Part shown: positions 8,337-17,500 of the stretch, piece after piece | Layout: each line of letters begins with the position of its first letter | How positions within the stretch are numbered: position 1 is the stretch's first letter | Assembly: GCA_900315785.1 (NCBI GenBank) | Contig: ONAL01000006.1 | Location: 1 to 61,290, forward strand | Length of the DNA stretch: 61,290 nucleotides | From: an uncultured Eubacteriales bacterium | Lineage (GTDB): Bacteria > Bacillota > Clostridia > Oscillospirales > Acutalibacteraceae | Direction: 5' to 3' | The notes under the pieces: model-generated | What the model was told of the DNA's origin: nothing | What the model saw: the letters and a program-made list of their open reading frames with translations, nothing else | Databases searched by the model: none | Position numbers and translations under genes: made by a program

Positions 8337-9038
8337 AGGCAACATCTCCTTTCGGATTTGTTTTTCTTTGTCATACTCGAAGCTATGAGCTTGTTTACCT
8401 ATAACTAATCATATATTTATGACTTGTGGCTGTTCCTCCACTCTCATTACAAGAGCTTCATAGGTCGTGCCACTACTCTCACAGTCATTAAAGGTGCTTA
8501 TTGTTCTTCGTCACCACCACTACTAATACAGTAGTGTTAGACTGCTTTCTGCGTTCCGATAATTCTATCTGTACATATATAACCGTAGGTGCTTGCTATG
8601 AGCCTGTTAGCTTGATAGTGCATATAACACTATATGGTATTTCATAACATCAATTTTTACTTTACCACACTAACTACCATTTGCAGGTAAAGACACATTT
8701 CTATGCCTTGATTGTTTAGACCCGTACATTCACAAGTTTGTCAGAGCTTTTACCCTCATTCTCACCATAGTTATTTTATAGACCCCCGGCATATAGGTAA
8801 CATAGCTCACCTCTGAGCCACTTTCCACAGCATTGTCTGTTTGGGTTACTCTCTGCCGACTTTACCGAGCTTTTGACCCTTTTACACTTTCATGCAAAAC
8901 GCCAATCGGAGTATCAGGGAAGGCATTTCAAGGCATTACCCTATCATTCTACCTATTCAAATTATCAGTTCTCCTAATGTTTGAACTGTTACGTTCTTTT
9001 ACTAGTGCCTAACCTTTTCAGTTAGGAACGCATCGCAC
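8337..9038 (-). other. intron RNA domains I-III (non-coding 5' part of the intron)
   Basis: About 700 bases between the intron 5' end and its protein gene with no other gene. This part should fold into domains I to III and the base of domain IV, which recognise the exons. Only the GTGCG start and many short complementary pieces are clear by eye; I could not place the exon-binding sites with confidence. Confidence 0.75.
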
Positions 9039-9255
9039 TAATATCAATCTCTGTGTACTCGGGATGACGGCGGTGTACACGCTTTTTCTCGGCGTCGACG
9101 TACTTGCCGTAGTCTGCGGCAATCTCCTTGGCCGTGTAGGAAGCTCCCTTATACTTATATAATATGGAAAGCTTTTCCCAGAGCTTTTTCTGCCATTCGT
9201 TTGTGTTGATGTCGATAAGCGTACCGTAAAGGTCGAAAACATAATTTTTAAACAT
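9039..9255 (-). CDS. HAD-family hydrolase, 5' exon (split by group II intron)
   Basis: This exon encodes the first 72 residues plus one base of the HAD hydrolase. It includes motif I, FDLYGTLID (nucleophile Asp8), in the DxYGT form seen in haloacid-dehalogenase-like and YjjG-like enzymes. ATG 9255 follows AGGTGAT by seven bases. Frame stops soon after entering the intron, so functional protein needs splicing. Upstream, TTTCAA and TACTAT 16 bp apart (about 9274-9301) may be its promoter; the -35 would share bases with the divergent nth promoter. Confidence 0.9.
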
Positions 9256-9295
9256 AAAATATCACCTATTAATATAGTAACATATTATTATATAT

Positions 9296-9323
9296 TTGAA
9301 AAGCTAAAAATTTGTGGTATACT
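9296..9323 (+). promoter_or_regulatory. nth promoter
   Basis: TTGAAA (9296-9301), 16-bp spacer, TATACT (9318-9323), 31 bp before the nth start. Confidence 0.75.
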
Positions 9324-9354
9324 GTAAAAAGAAAAAGCAATCTGAGGTGAGACA

Positions 9355-9981
9355 ATGACAAAGAAGCAAATTGCCCTCAGCGCTGTCGAGGCGCTCAAGA
9401 AGGAATACCCCGAAGCAATCTGCACGCTGGTGTATCACGACCCGCTGCATTTGCTGATTGCGACAAGGCTTGCGGCGCAGTGCACCGACGCAAGGGTAAA
9501 TATGGTTACGCCCGCGTTGTTCGAGAGGTTTCCGACGGCTTATGATTTTGCACAGGCGACCGAGGAAGAGGTTGCCGAGTACATAAAAAGCTGCGGCTTG
9601 TTCAAGACCAAGAGCCGTGATATCGTGGCGCTCTCAAAAATTATAGTCGAAAAGTACGACGGTCAGGTTCCCGACAGCCTTGACGAGCTCATAAAGCTCC
9701 CCGGTATCGGACGAAAGACCGCTAACCTCGTTATGGGCGACGTTTACGGCAAGCCCGCAGTCGTTGTTGACACCCACTGCATACGCATTACGCGCAGGCT
9801 CGGTCTTCACGAGCAGAAGGACGCGAAGAAGATTGAGTTTGAGCTCAGAGAGCTTCTGCCGCCCGAGGAAAGCAACGACTTTTGCCACCGCCTTGTGCTC
9901 CACGGACGCGCTGTCTGTGACGCCCGCAAGCCCAAGTGCGAGGAATGCTGTATGAAAGATTTTTGCAAAAGGAGGATATGA
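9355..9981 (+). CDS. nth: endonuclease III (DNA glycosylase/AP lyase)
   Basis: A 208-residue base-excision repair enzyme that removes oxidised pyrimidines and nicks the abasic site. The helix-hairpin-helix LPGIGRKTAN carries catalytic Lys121, and the catalytic Asp139 is in VVVDTHCIRI. The C-terminal 4Fe-4S loop has C-x6-C-x2-C-x5-C at Cys188, 195, 198 and 204. Length matches the family. GAGGTGAG precedes the ATG. The stop overlaps the next gene as ATGA, so the pair is coupled. Confidence 0.97.
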   Translation: MTKKQIALSAVEALKKEYPEAICTLVYHDPLHLLIATRLAAQCTDARVNMVTPALFERFPTAYDFAQATEEEVAEYIKSCGLFKTKSRDIVALSKIIVEKYDGQVPDSLDELIKLPGIGRKTANLVMGDVYGKPAVVVDTHCIRITRRLGLHEQKDAKKIEFELRELLPPEESNDFCHRLVLHGRAVCDARKPKCEECCMKDFCKRRI

Positions 9982-10157
9982 CCGTGGCTCTCTGCGATAA
10001 CTGCGCGCACTTTGCGTTTGACGACGAATATGAGACCTACTACTGCGACGTTAACCTCGATGAGGACGATATGGCGCGGTTTATGACGGGAAACACCGAC
10101 AACTGCCATTACTTCCTGCTTTATGACGAGTACAAAATCGTCGAAAAACAGAATTAG
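9978..10157 (+). CDS. small Cys-containing protein (DUF6472-like), unknown function
   Basis: A 59-residue acidic protein with CDNCAHFAFDDEYETYYC and a further Cys-His near residue 43, a possible metal site. I recognise it loosely as one of the small uncharacterised clostridial proteins with NLDEDDM. ATG 9978 overlaps the nth stop but is only two bases from GGAGG (9971-9975); GTG 9984, eight bases away, may be the true start, giving 57 residues. The tight link to nth hints at a role near DNA repair, but that is only context. Confidence 0.8.
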   Translation: MTVALCDNCAHFAFDDEYETYYCDVNLDEDDMARFMTGNTDNCHYFLLYDEYKIVEKQN

Positions 10158-10176
10158 TATACTATATATAATGAAA

Positions 10177-10196
10177 AGAGCCGCAACCGCGGCTCT
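10177..10196. terminator. bidirectional terminator
   Basis: AGAGCCGC (10177-10184), loop AACC, GCGGCTCT (10189-10196). T-rich sequence follows on both strands, so it serves both the nth pair and the convergent lipoprotein gene. Confidence 0.85.
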
Positions 10197-10199
10197 AAT

Positions 10200-10919
10200 T
10201 TATTTTCTTGTGTAGGTTTCGCCGTCGATGACGAGCTTTTTGCCCTTGACTTTGTAGGTCAGATTTTCCTCAAGCTCGCCGCCGTAGGTGTAAACGGCTT
10301 TAATCTTGCCGTTTTCCGTGGAATAGGTGTAGCAGGTCTCGCGTGAGCCCGCGTTGTTGTACATTATTCCGTCATTGCCGAAGTAGTAAATCCAGCCTTC
10401 GCTGTTTTCCCACCAGCCGAGAATACTGCTGTCGGTTTTGGGGTTCTTGGGAGCTTTGGGAATCATACTGAAATCGCTCTGCTTCTCAAGCGTTAAGGTC
10501 TGGGAATCGAGCGTGAGGGTGAGAGTCTTGCCGTCGTCGGAGAAGTTGTAGGTATAGGCTCCGTCGATTGTGTTCGGCAAAAGCTGAACCGCAAGCAGCT
10601 TTTTCTTTTTGTCCATCTGGTACTTTGAGAAGTAGCCTTCGCTGCCCATAACGAGCTCAGCGAGGTTATCGTTTCTGAAAATAACCGTCATATACTCGAG
10701 CGACCATACTCCGTAGATTTCCTCGTCGCCCTCGATAAAGCTGTTCAGATACTTTGAAAGCTCCTCGTTATCTGAGGGCTGAGAAGTGGTTTCGGCGGTT
10801 GTTGCGGCGGTCGCCTCGGTTGTCGGCCGGCTCTTGGTGTTATTTTCGCCGCAGCCTGCAAATGCTAAGGACGACAGCGAAATCACAATCGCCAATGCTA
10901 AAACGGTAAATCTTTTCAT
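10200..10919 (-). CDS. secreted lipoprotein of unknown function
   Basis: A 239-residue lipoprotein. It has a hydrophobic signal with lipobox LAFAGC (Cys near 23), a Thr/Ala/Glu-rich linker (about 30-50) of the type common in gut clostridia, then beta-rich repeats that include two stretches shaped like GVWSLEYMTVIFRNDN and GWWENSEGWIYYFGNDG, which resemble each other. The start is ATG 10919; GGAGTG lies eight bases upstream and the GTG at 10928 falls within that site. It has its own promoter (10951-10979). Function not recognised. Confidence 0.85.
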   Translation of the reverse strand: MKRFTVLALAIVISLSSLAFAGCGENNTKSRPTTEATAATTAETTSQPSDNEELSKYLNSFIEGDEEIYGVWSLEYMTVIFRNDNLAELVMGSEGYFSKYQMDKKKKLLAVQLLPNTIDGAYTYNFSDDGKTLTLTLDSQTLTLEKQSDFSMIPKAPKNPKTDSSILGWWENSEGWIYYFGNDGIMYNNAGSRETCYTYSTENGKIKAVYTYGGELEENLTYKVKGKKLVIDGETYTRK

Positions 10920-10950
10920 ATGCGTCACTCCAAATTAATAATCCACTAAG

Positions 10951-10979
10951 ATTTTAGCTTTTTGGCGCTCAGATGTCAA
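10951..10979 (-). promoter_or_regulatory. promoter for the 10200-10919 lipoprotein
   Basis: Minus strand TTGACA (10974-10979), 17-bp spacer, TAAAAT (10951-10956). Confidence 0.85.
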
Positions 10980-11018
10980 TATATATAAAAATATATTTAA
11001 AAACGGTGAAAATTCTGC

Positions 11019-11047
11019 TTGCGGAAATCGCCCTGTTTTGATATAAT
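11019..11047 (+). promoter_or_regulatory. guaB promoter
   Basis: TTGCGG (11019-11024), 17-bp spacer, TATAAT (11042-11047). No purine riboswitch is visible in the short leader. Confidence 0.75.
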
Positions 11048-11049
11048 GA

Positions 11050-12564
<1,515 letters not shown>

Positions 12565-12577
12565 TAAACGGCATAAC

Positions 12578-12608
12578 AAAAGCCTCAGAGCACGCTCTGA
12601 GGCTTTTA
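12578..12608. terminator. bidirectional terminator
   Basis: AGCCTCAGAG (12581-12590), loop CACG, CTCTGAGGCT (12595-12604), with A residues before and T residues after. It is shared by guaB and the convergent aspS/zinc-ribbon operon. Confidence 0.92.
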
Positions 12609-12619
12609 CTTTTGCTATA

Positions 12620-13189
12620 TCAATAACTATAGTAGTAGTTAATACCGCCCGATGTAATCATATGTCCCGTAGCGGTAAACAGGATTGCGCTGAGAACAAC
12701 AATACCGCACGCGATAGCCGCAAGGATAAGTCCTGCCGTCGCCTGCTTCTTGTAGCCCTTGGACTTTGCGAGCAAAGCGAAGGTCAAAGCGAGACCCGCC
12801 AGAATTCCGTCAAAAATCAGGGAGCCGAGCCTTGCGTAGCCGCCTCTTAACGCAAGCGAAATCCACGAAGTGCAGAACGCGCACGCGATAATACCGAGAA
12901 CCATTGAGGTAATGCCGAAGCCCCTTCCGGGAACCTTGGGCTTTGCCTGCTGATAGTACGGCCGAGGCTGATACGAATTCTGCTGAGGATACTGTCCGTA
13001 GGGGGTGGGGTTAGCGTAAGGCTGCTGATACTGATTATTCGGCTGTGCCTGATAGGGCTGCTGATACTGTGTATCAGTCGGAGCCTGATAAGGCTGCTGA
13101 AAATCGGTTTCAAACCTTGCTCCGCAGTGCGGACAGAACACGCTCTCGTCGGTAACCTGAACTCCGCAGTTTGAACAAAACTTACTCAT
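12620..13189 (-). CDS. zinc-ribbon membrane protein with Gln/Pro/Tyr-rich linker
   Basis: A 189-residue protein: N-terminal zinc ribbon (CSNCGVQVTDESVFCPHCG), a low-complexity QQPYQ-type linker (about 25-85), then DUF4190-like membrane segments near 95-115, 118-140 and 150-175. It is a paralogue of the gene just upstream (13205-13870), with the shared PGRGFGI(T/A)SMVLGIIA block, so the pair probably arose by duplication. It is the last gene of the minus-strand operon. Function unknown. Confidence 0.85.
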   Translation of the reverse strand: MSKFCSNCGVQVTDESVFCPHCGARFETDFQQPYQAPTDTQYQQPYQAQPNNQYQQPYANPTPYGQYPQQNSYQPRPYYQQAKPKVPGRGFGITSMVLGIIACAFCTSWISLALRGGYARLGSLIFDGILAGLALTFALLAKSKGYKKQATAGLILAAIACGIVVLSAILFTATGHMITSGGINYYYSY

Positions 13190-13204
13190 AACTTAACCTC
13201 TGTA

Positions 13205-13870
13205 TCAGTCAAGCAAGCCGTCAAGCAAGCCGCTGAGGCTGCTGCTGAAGTTGTTGCCGTAGTCATAGAATTTGCTGTAGCTGTCGCTGAGGTCGGAAAC
13301 GGAGGGAGCCTTGATGCTGATTGCAACAACAACCGAAACAATGCAGATGATAATGCAAAGACCTGCCATAATAAGACCCGCGATGTTCTGCTTCTTGTAG
13401 CCCCTCTTTAAGGAAACAAGACCGAAGATGAGCGAAAGAACAGCGAGAATACCGTCAAATACAGTGTACACGATAAGAGCAATCTTATAGCCGAGCGAAA
13501 CAGCCGAGCTCGTGAAAGAGCTGTAGTTGTTCGTAATCTCTGTTATGCTGCTGGCGCTGAGCGCCATCATAAGAAGCACAAAGCCGTAAACCATAGCGAT
13601 GATACCGAGTACCATTGAAGCGATACCAAAACCTCTGCCCGGAATCTTCGGCTTTACTGCGTACTGTACGGGCTGAACAGGCTGCTGAACGTAGTTCGGC
13701 GCCGCGTACTGATTATTATACGGCTGAGCGTTGTAGCCGTCTCCGTACTGTGTGCTCTGCTGAGCGTTGGTTACCTGCTCTGCCTGAACAGGGAACTCGT
13801 AGCCGCAGCCCGCACAGAATCTGCTTTCGTCGGAAACTTCTCTGCCGCAGTTGTTACAAAATTTACTCAT
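13205..13870 (-). CDS. zinc-ribbon membrane protein, paralogue of 12620-13189
   Basis: A 221-residue protein with the zinc ribbon CNNCGREVSDESRFCAGCG, a Gln/Asn/Tyr/Pro-rich linker (about 30-70), and hydrophobic segments near 80-105, 130-155 and 160-190, ending in a Ser/Asp/Leu-rich tail. Its ATG overlaps the end of aspS by 8 bp, with AAAGGAG lying inside aspS, so it is co-translated with the synthetase. The link to tRNA synthetases may be only operon hitch-hiking. Confidence 0.85.
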   Translation of the reverse strand: MSKFCNNCGREVSDESRFCAGCGYEFPVQAEQVTNAQQSTQYGDGYNAQPYNNQYAAPNYVQQPVQPVQYAVKPKIPGRGFGIASMVLGIIAMVYGFVLLMMALSASSITEITNNYSSFTSSAVSLGYKIALIVYTVFDGILAVLSLIFGLVSLKRGYKKQNIAGLIMAGLCIIICIVSVVVAISIKAPSVSDLSDSYSKFYDYGNNFSSSLSGLLDGLLD

Positions 13871-15662
13871 TTTCCTTTTCTCCTTTTGATGTGTTTTTTA
13901 TTTGTAAACCAAGTACCTCGAGGCTTTCTTCGTCAACCTCTGAGGGGCACTGGCTCATTAACTCGCTTGCGTTCTGAACCTTCGGGAACGCCGTGACGTC
14001 GCGCAGGCTCTCCGCTTTGCAGAGCTGCATGGTAACTCGGTCAAGACCGATACCCATTCCGCCGTGGGGCGGAGCGCCGTACTTGTACGCTTCAACAAGG
14101 AAGCCGAACTTGGCTTCGATTTCCTCGTCGGTCATCTTGAGGGCTCTGAACATCTTCTGCTGGAGCTCGTAATCCGTGATACGGATTGAACCCGAGCTGA
14201 GCTCTGTTCCGTTGAGCGTAAGGTCGTATGCCTTGGCGATAACCTTGCCCTTGTCGGTGTCGAGGTACTGTAAACAATCCTCTCTCGGCATCGTGAAGGG
14301 GTGGTGCATTGCAACCCACTCGCCGCTTTCCTCGTCAAACTCAAAGAACGGGAAGTCAACAATCCAGACGAACTTGAACTCGTCGGGAATAATATCGAGT
14401 CTCTTTGCGACAACAAGTCTGAGAGCGCCGAGAACAGGAAGCGTAACGCTGTTTTTGTCGGCAACGATGAGCACAACGTCGCCCTTTTCCGCTCCGACCT
14501 TCTCGAGAATGCCCTCGAGCTCGCCTTCCTTCATAAACTTCTTGAAGGAGCAGCTCGGCTCGTCCTCGACCCATCTCACAAAGGCGAGACCCTTCGCGCC
14601 GATTCCGCGGACATACTCGGTGAGCTTGTCGATTTCCTTACGCGTATATGTAGAAACAGCGTTCTTGGCTACGATACAGCGTACCGAGCCGCCGCCGTTT
14701 ACCGCTGAGCTGAACACGCCGAACTCGCTGTCTCTGACAAGCTCGGAGATATCCTGAATTTCCATACCGAATCTCACGTCGGGCTTGTCGGAGCCGTAGG
14801 TCTCCATAGCGTCCTTGTAGGACATCTTCACGAACGGAGTGGGTAAATCCTCGCCGAGAATCTCCTTGAACAGGCGCTTGAACAGACCCTCGTTGATTTC
14901 CATAATCTCGTCCATATCGGCAAACGAGAGCTCCATATCAATCTGAGTGAACTCGGGCTGACGGTCGGCTCTCAAATCCTCGTCTCTGAAACAGCGCGCG
15001 AGCTGGATATAGCGGTCAAAGCCAGACAGCATAAGAAGCTGCTTGTAAATCTGGGGAGACTGCGGAAGCGCGTAGAACTTGCCGTTGTGGATTCTCGAGG
15101 GCACGAGATAGTCTCTGGCTCCCTCGGGCGTGCTCTTAATCATCATCGGGGTTTCAATCTCGATGAAGTTGTTTTCGTAGAAATAATCACGCGCAATCTT
15201 TGCGATTTTGGAGCGCATAATGATGTTGTCCTGAAGGGGCTTTCTGCGAAGGTCGAGGTAACGGTACTTGAGCCTTGTTTCCTCGCCTGTCTTGCAGTCG
15301 TCGACAATCTCGAACGGCGGCGTCTGAGCCTTGGAAAGAATTCTGAGCTCCCTTACCTGAATCTCAATCTCGCCTGTCGGGATTTTGTCGGTCTTTGCCG
15401 ACCTTTCGGCTACAACACCTCTGACGCCGAGTACAAACTCGCTGCGGCACTGGGAAGCCTTTTCAAAAATCACTCTGTCCGTATCGTCGGAAAACGCGAG
15501 CTGAACCATACCCGTTCTGTCGCGCAAATCGATAAAGATAAGCTGTCCGAGGTCGCGCTGACGCTGAACCCAGCCGAAGAGCGTTACCTCTCTGCCGACG
15601 TCGCCGATGCGCAAATCTCCGCACATATCGGTCCTTTTGAGACCTGTCATAAATTCTGCCAT
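13863..15662 (-). CDS. aspS: aspartyl-tRNA synthetase
   Basis: A 599-residue class II synthetase charging tRNA-Asp. It has an N-terminal OB fold, motif 1 around FIEIETPMM, motif 2 (ARCFRDEDLRADRQPEFTQ), a bacterial GAD insertion (about 290-430) and motif 3 (GGMGIGLDRVTM). Length matches bacterial-type AspRS. ATG 15662 follows GGAG by eight bases. It lies 44 bp downstream of hisS, the usual hisS-aspS pairing. Confidence 0.98.
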   Translation of the reverse strand: MAEFMTGLKRTDMCGDLRIGDVGREVTLFGWVQRQRDLGQLIFIDLRDRTGMVQLAFSDDTDRVIFEKASQCRSEFVLGVRGVVAERSAKTDKIPTGEIEIQVRELRILSKAQTPPFEIVDDCKTGEETRLKYRYLDLRRKPLQDNIIMRSKIAKIARDYFYENNFIEIETPMMIKSTPEGARDYLVPSRIHNGKFYALPQSPQIYKQLLMLSGFDRYIQLARCFRDEDLRADRQPEFTQIDMELSFADMDEIMEINEGLFKRLFKEILGEDLPTPFVKMSYKDAMETYGSDKPDVRFGMEIQDISELVRDSEFGVFSSAVNGGGSVRCIVAKNAVSTYTRKEIDKLTEYVRGIGAKGLAFVRWVEDEPSCSFKKFMKEGELEGILEKVGAEKGDVVLIVADKNSVTLPVLGALRLVVAKRLDIIPDEFKFVWIVDFPFFEFDEESGEWVAMHHPFTMPREDCLQYLDTDKGKVIAKAYDLTLNGTELSSGSIRITDYELQQKMFRALKMTDEEIEAKFGFLVEAYKYGAPPHGGMGIGLDRVTMQLCKAESLRDVTAFPKVQNASELMSQCPSEVDEESLEVLGLQIKNTSKGEKENE

Positions 15663-15706
15663 TTGAATTACTCCATCCTTATAATACTTTTCTGAAAGTA
15701 TAAAAA

Positions 15707-16996
15707 TTACTTTGAAAACTTCGCTTCAAGCACGAGCGCTGAGAATTTTTCGGCAAAGCTCTCGTCGAGCGAAAGCTCGGTCTGCTCGCCTGTCGTCATA
15801 TTCTTGACGTTAGCCTTGTTCTCCAGAAGCTCGTTGTCACCGATAACCATACTGAAGCGCGCGCCGATTTTGTCGGCGTACTTCATCTGAGCTCTCAGAC
15901 CTCTGCCGACGACGTCGGTCTCTGCGGGAAGTCCCGTGTTTCTGACCGCTCCGATGAGCTCAAACGCCTTTGACTGGGCGTTATCGCCGAGACCCGCTAT
16001 ATAGAGCGCGCAGGGCTCGGGCTCGGGAATCTCAATTCCCTGATTCTCCATAACCATAAGCAGTCTCTCAAGACCCATAGCGTAGCCGAGTGAGGGCAGC
16101 TTCTGACCGCCGAGCTCCTCGATAAGTCCGTCGTAACGGCCGCCGCCGCATACGGTTCCCTGACTGCCGATAGCGTCGGAAACAAACTCAAAAACCGTCT
16201 TTGTATAATAATCGAGACCGCGCACGATTGTGGGGTTGACCGTGTAACCGATACCCGCGATTTCGAGATATTCTCTCACCTTTGCAAAGTGATTTTCACA
16301 TTCCTCGCAGAGATAATCCGTAATCTTCGGCGCGCCCTCTGCAATCTTGGAGCAAACAGGGCTCTTGCAGTCGAGGATACGCATCGGGTTCTTGTCGAGA
16401 CGTGTAAGACAGGTCTCGCAAAGCTCGTCCTTGTAGTCCGCAAAGTAGCTCTTGAGCGCGTTGTGGAAAACGGGACGGCACTCGGGACAGCCGATAGAGT
16501 TTATCTCGAGGTGTAAATTCTCAATCTGTAAGCGCTTGAAGATAGAATCCGCAAGCGAGATAACCTCGGCGTCAGCGAGCGGAGACGAGGTGCCGTACTC
16601 CTCGATACCGAACTGGTGGAACTCGCGAAGTCTGCCCGCCTGAGGCTTTTCGTAACGATAGCAGGACGTGAGGTAATACGCCTTTATCGGCAAGCCCTCA
16701 TTGGTGAGCGAGTGCTCGAGCACTGCTCTCGCCGCGCCTGCGGTGCCCTCGGGACGGAGCGTAACGCTCTCCTTGCCCTTGGTGTCGAATGTGTACATTT
16801 CCTTCTGGACTACGTCGGTTGTGTCGCCTACGCCGCGCTGGAAAAGCTCGGTGTGCTCAAACACAGGCGTGCGGATTTCCTTAAAGCCGAAGTTCTTCGC
16901 TTCATCACGCATGACAGCTTCGATAAACTGCCATTTGTAGCTCTGCTTGGGCAAAACGTCCTCGGTGCCCTTGATTTTCTTGACAATTACTCCCAT
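15707..16996 (-). CDS. hisS: histidyl-tRNA synthetase
   Basis: A 429-residue class II synthetase for tRNA-His. It has an RPEGTAGAAR-type motif 2 region, the His-specific loop LDYYTKTVFEF, and GGGRYDGLIEELGG. The C-terminal anticodon-binding domain is at about 335-425. The Shine-Dalgarno (GGAAGG) is modest. No T-box leader is seen upstream. It lies in the MinD-like/mgsA/hisS/aspS run. Confidence 0.97.
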   Translation of the reverse strand: MGVIVKKIKGTEDVLPKQSYKWQFIEAVMRDEAKNFGFKEIRTPVFEHTELFQRGVGDTTDVVQKEMYTFDTKGKESVTLRPEGTAGAARAVLEHSLTNEGLPIKAYYLTSCYRYEKPQAGRLREFHQFGIEEYGTSSPLADAEVISLADSIFKRLQIENLHLEINSIGCPECRPVFHNALKSYFADYKDELCETCLTRLDKNPMRILDCKSPVCSKIAEGAPKITDYLCEECENHFAKVREYLEIAGIGYTVNPTIVRGLDYYTKTVFEFVSDAIGSQGTVCGGGRYDGLIEELGGQKLPSLGYAMGLERLLMVMENQGIEIPEPEPCALYIAGLGDNAQSKAFELIGAVRNTGLPAETDVVGRGLRAQMKYADKIGARFSMVIGDNELLENKANVKNMTTGEQTELSLDESFAEKFSALVLEAKFSK

Positions 16997-17054
16997 GGTT
17001 TCAAACCTTCCGTTATAAAATTACCGATAAAAATTACCTTATAAACACAACTAA

Positions 17055-17074
17055 CGGGCAGCAAACGCCGCCCG
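17055..17074 (-). terminator. hairpin between mgsA and hisS, weak terminator or attenuator
   Basis: Plus-strand CGGGCAGC (17055-17062) pairs with GCCGCCCG (17067-17074) around AAAC. On the minus strand it is followed by GTTAGTTGTGTTT rather than a clean T run, so read-through into hisS is likely. Confidence 0.5.
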
Positions 17075-17091
17075 AAAGCCATATGTACAAT

Positions 17092-17487
17092 TTACTTAAT
17101 GATGTTTCTCCAGTCGAGGTCTCCGCGCTCAAGTCCGTGGATAAGCACCTCGGCGGTCGCGATGTTGGTTGCGACGGGAATGTTATGCATATCGCAAAGC
17201 CTGAGCAGATTCATATCGTTCGGCTCGTTGGGCTTGGGGTTGAGCGGGTCGCGGAAAAAGAGAAGCATATCAATCTCGTTGCATGCGATACGCGCCGCAA
17301 TCTGCTGGTCGCCGCCCTGAGAGCCTGACAGGAAGCCTGTTACCGAAAGTCCCGTCGCCTCGGAAATAATCTTTCCCGTGGTGCCTGTAGCGCAGAGATT
17401 GTTTCTGCTGAGTATACCGCAGTACGCGATACAAAACTGAATCATAAGCTCTTTCTTCTCGTCATGTGCAATAAGCGCGATATTCAT
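17092..17487 (-). CDS. mgsA: methylglyoxal synthase
   Basis: A 131-residue enzyme converting dihydroxyacetone phosphate to methylglyoxal, a bypass used when phosphate is low or sugar phosphates pile up. Family landmarks are the early [31 protein letters not shown] with the phosphate/catalytic Asp, and [15 protein letters not shown]. Length is normal. AGGAGG precedes the ATG. It lies 13 bp after the MinD-like gene, an arrangement I know from other clostridia. Confidence 0.97.
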   Translation of the reverse strand: MNIALIAHDEKKELMIQFCIAYCGILSRNNLCATGTTGKIISEATGLSVTGFLSGSQGGDQQIAARIACNEIDMLLFFRDPLNPKPNEPNDMNLLRLCDMHNIPVATNIATAEVLIHGLERGDLDWRNIIK

Positions 17488-17500
17488 AATAATCCTCCTG

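Larger units (their letters stand above)
6286..9038 (-). mobile_element. group II intron with encoded reverse transcriptase, in the HAD gene
   Basis: A complete 2753-nt group II intron in the same orientation as its host gene. The 5' end is GTGCG (first base 9038). The 3' end is a domain VI hairpin (ATGCC/GGCAT outer and CCCTGTGG/CCACAGGG inner pairs, about 6288-6327) ending in ACAT at 6286. A 34-nt domain V is at 6377-6410 and the maturase gene is at 6471-8336. The junctions were fixed by these motifs, and they restore the HAD reading frame exactly. The element is visibly more AT-rich than its flanks, consistent with horizontal arrival. The structural class is not assigned. Confidence 0.95.

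Noticed and set aside
5774-9255. HAD gene as two pseudogene fragments
   Set aside because: The intron ends join the two parts in frame with no lost or gained base and all HAD motifs present, so interruption by a splicing intron explains it better than decay.
15087-15695. Long opposite-strand frames over aspS, dnaJ, gyrA and gyrB
   Set aside because: They are antisense shadows of well-recognised genes with no ribosome sites or family motifs.
16997-17091. T-box leaders for hisS, aspS or serS
   Set aside because: The gaps are short and lack the conserved AGGGTGGAACCGCG-type sequence.
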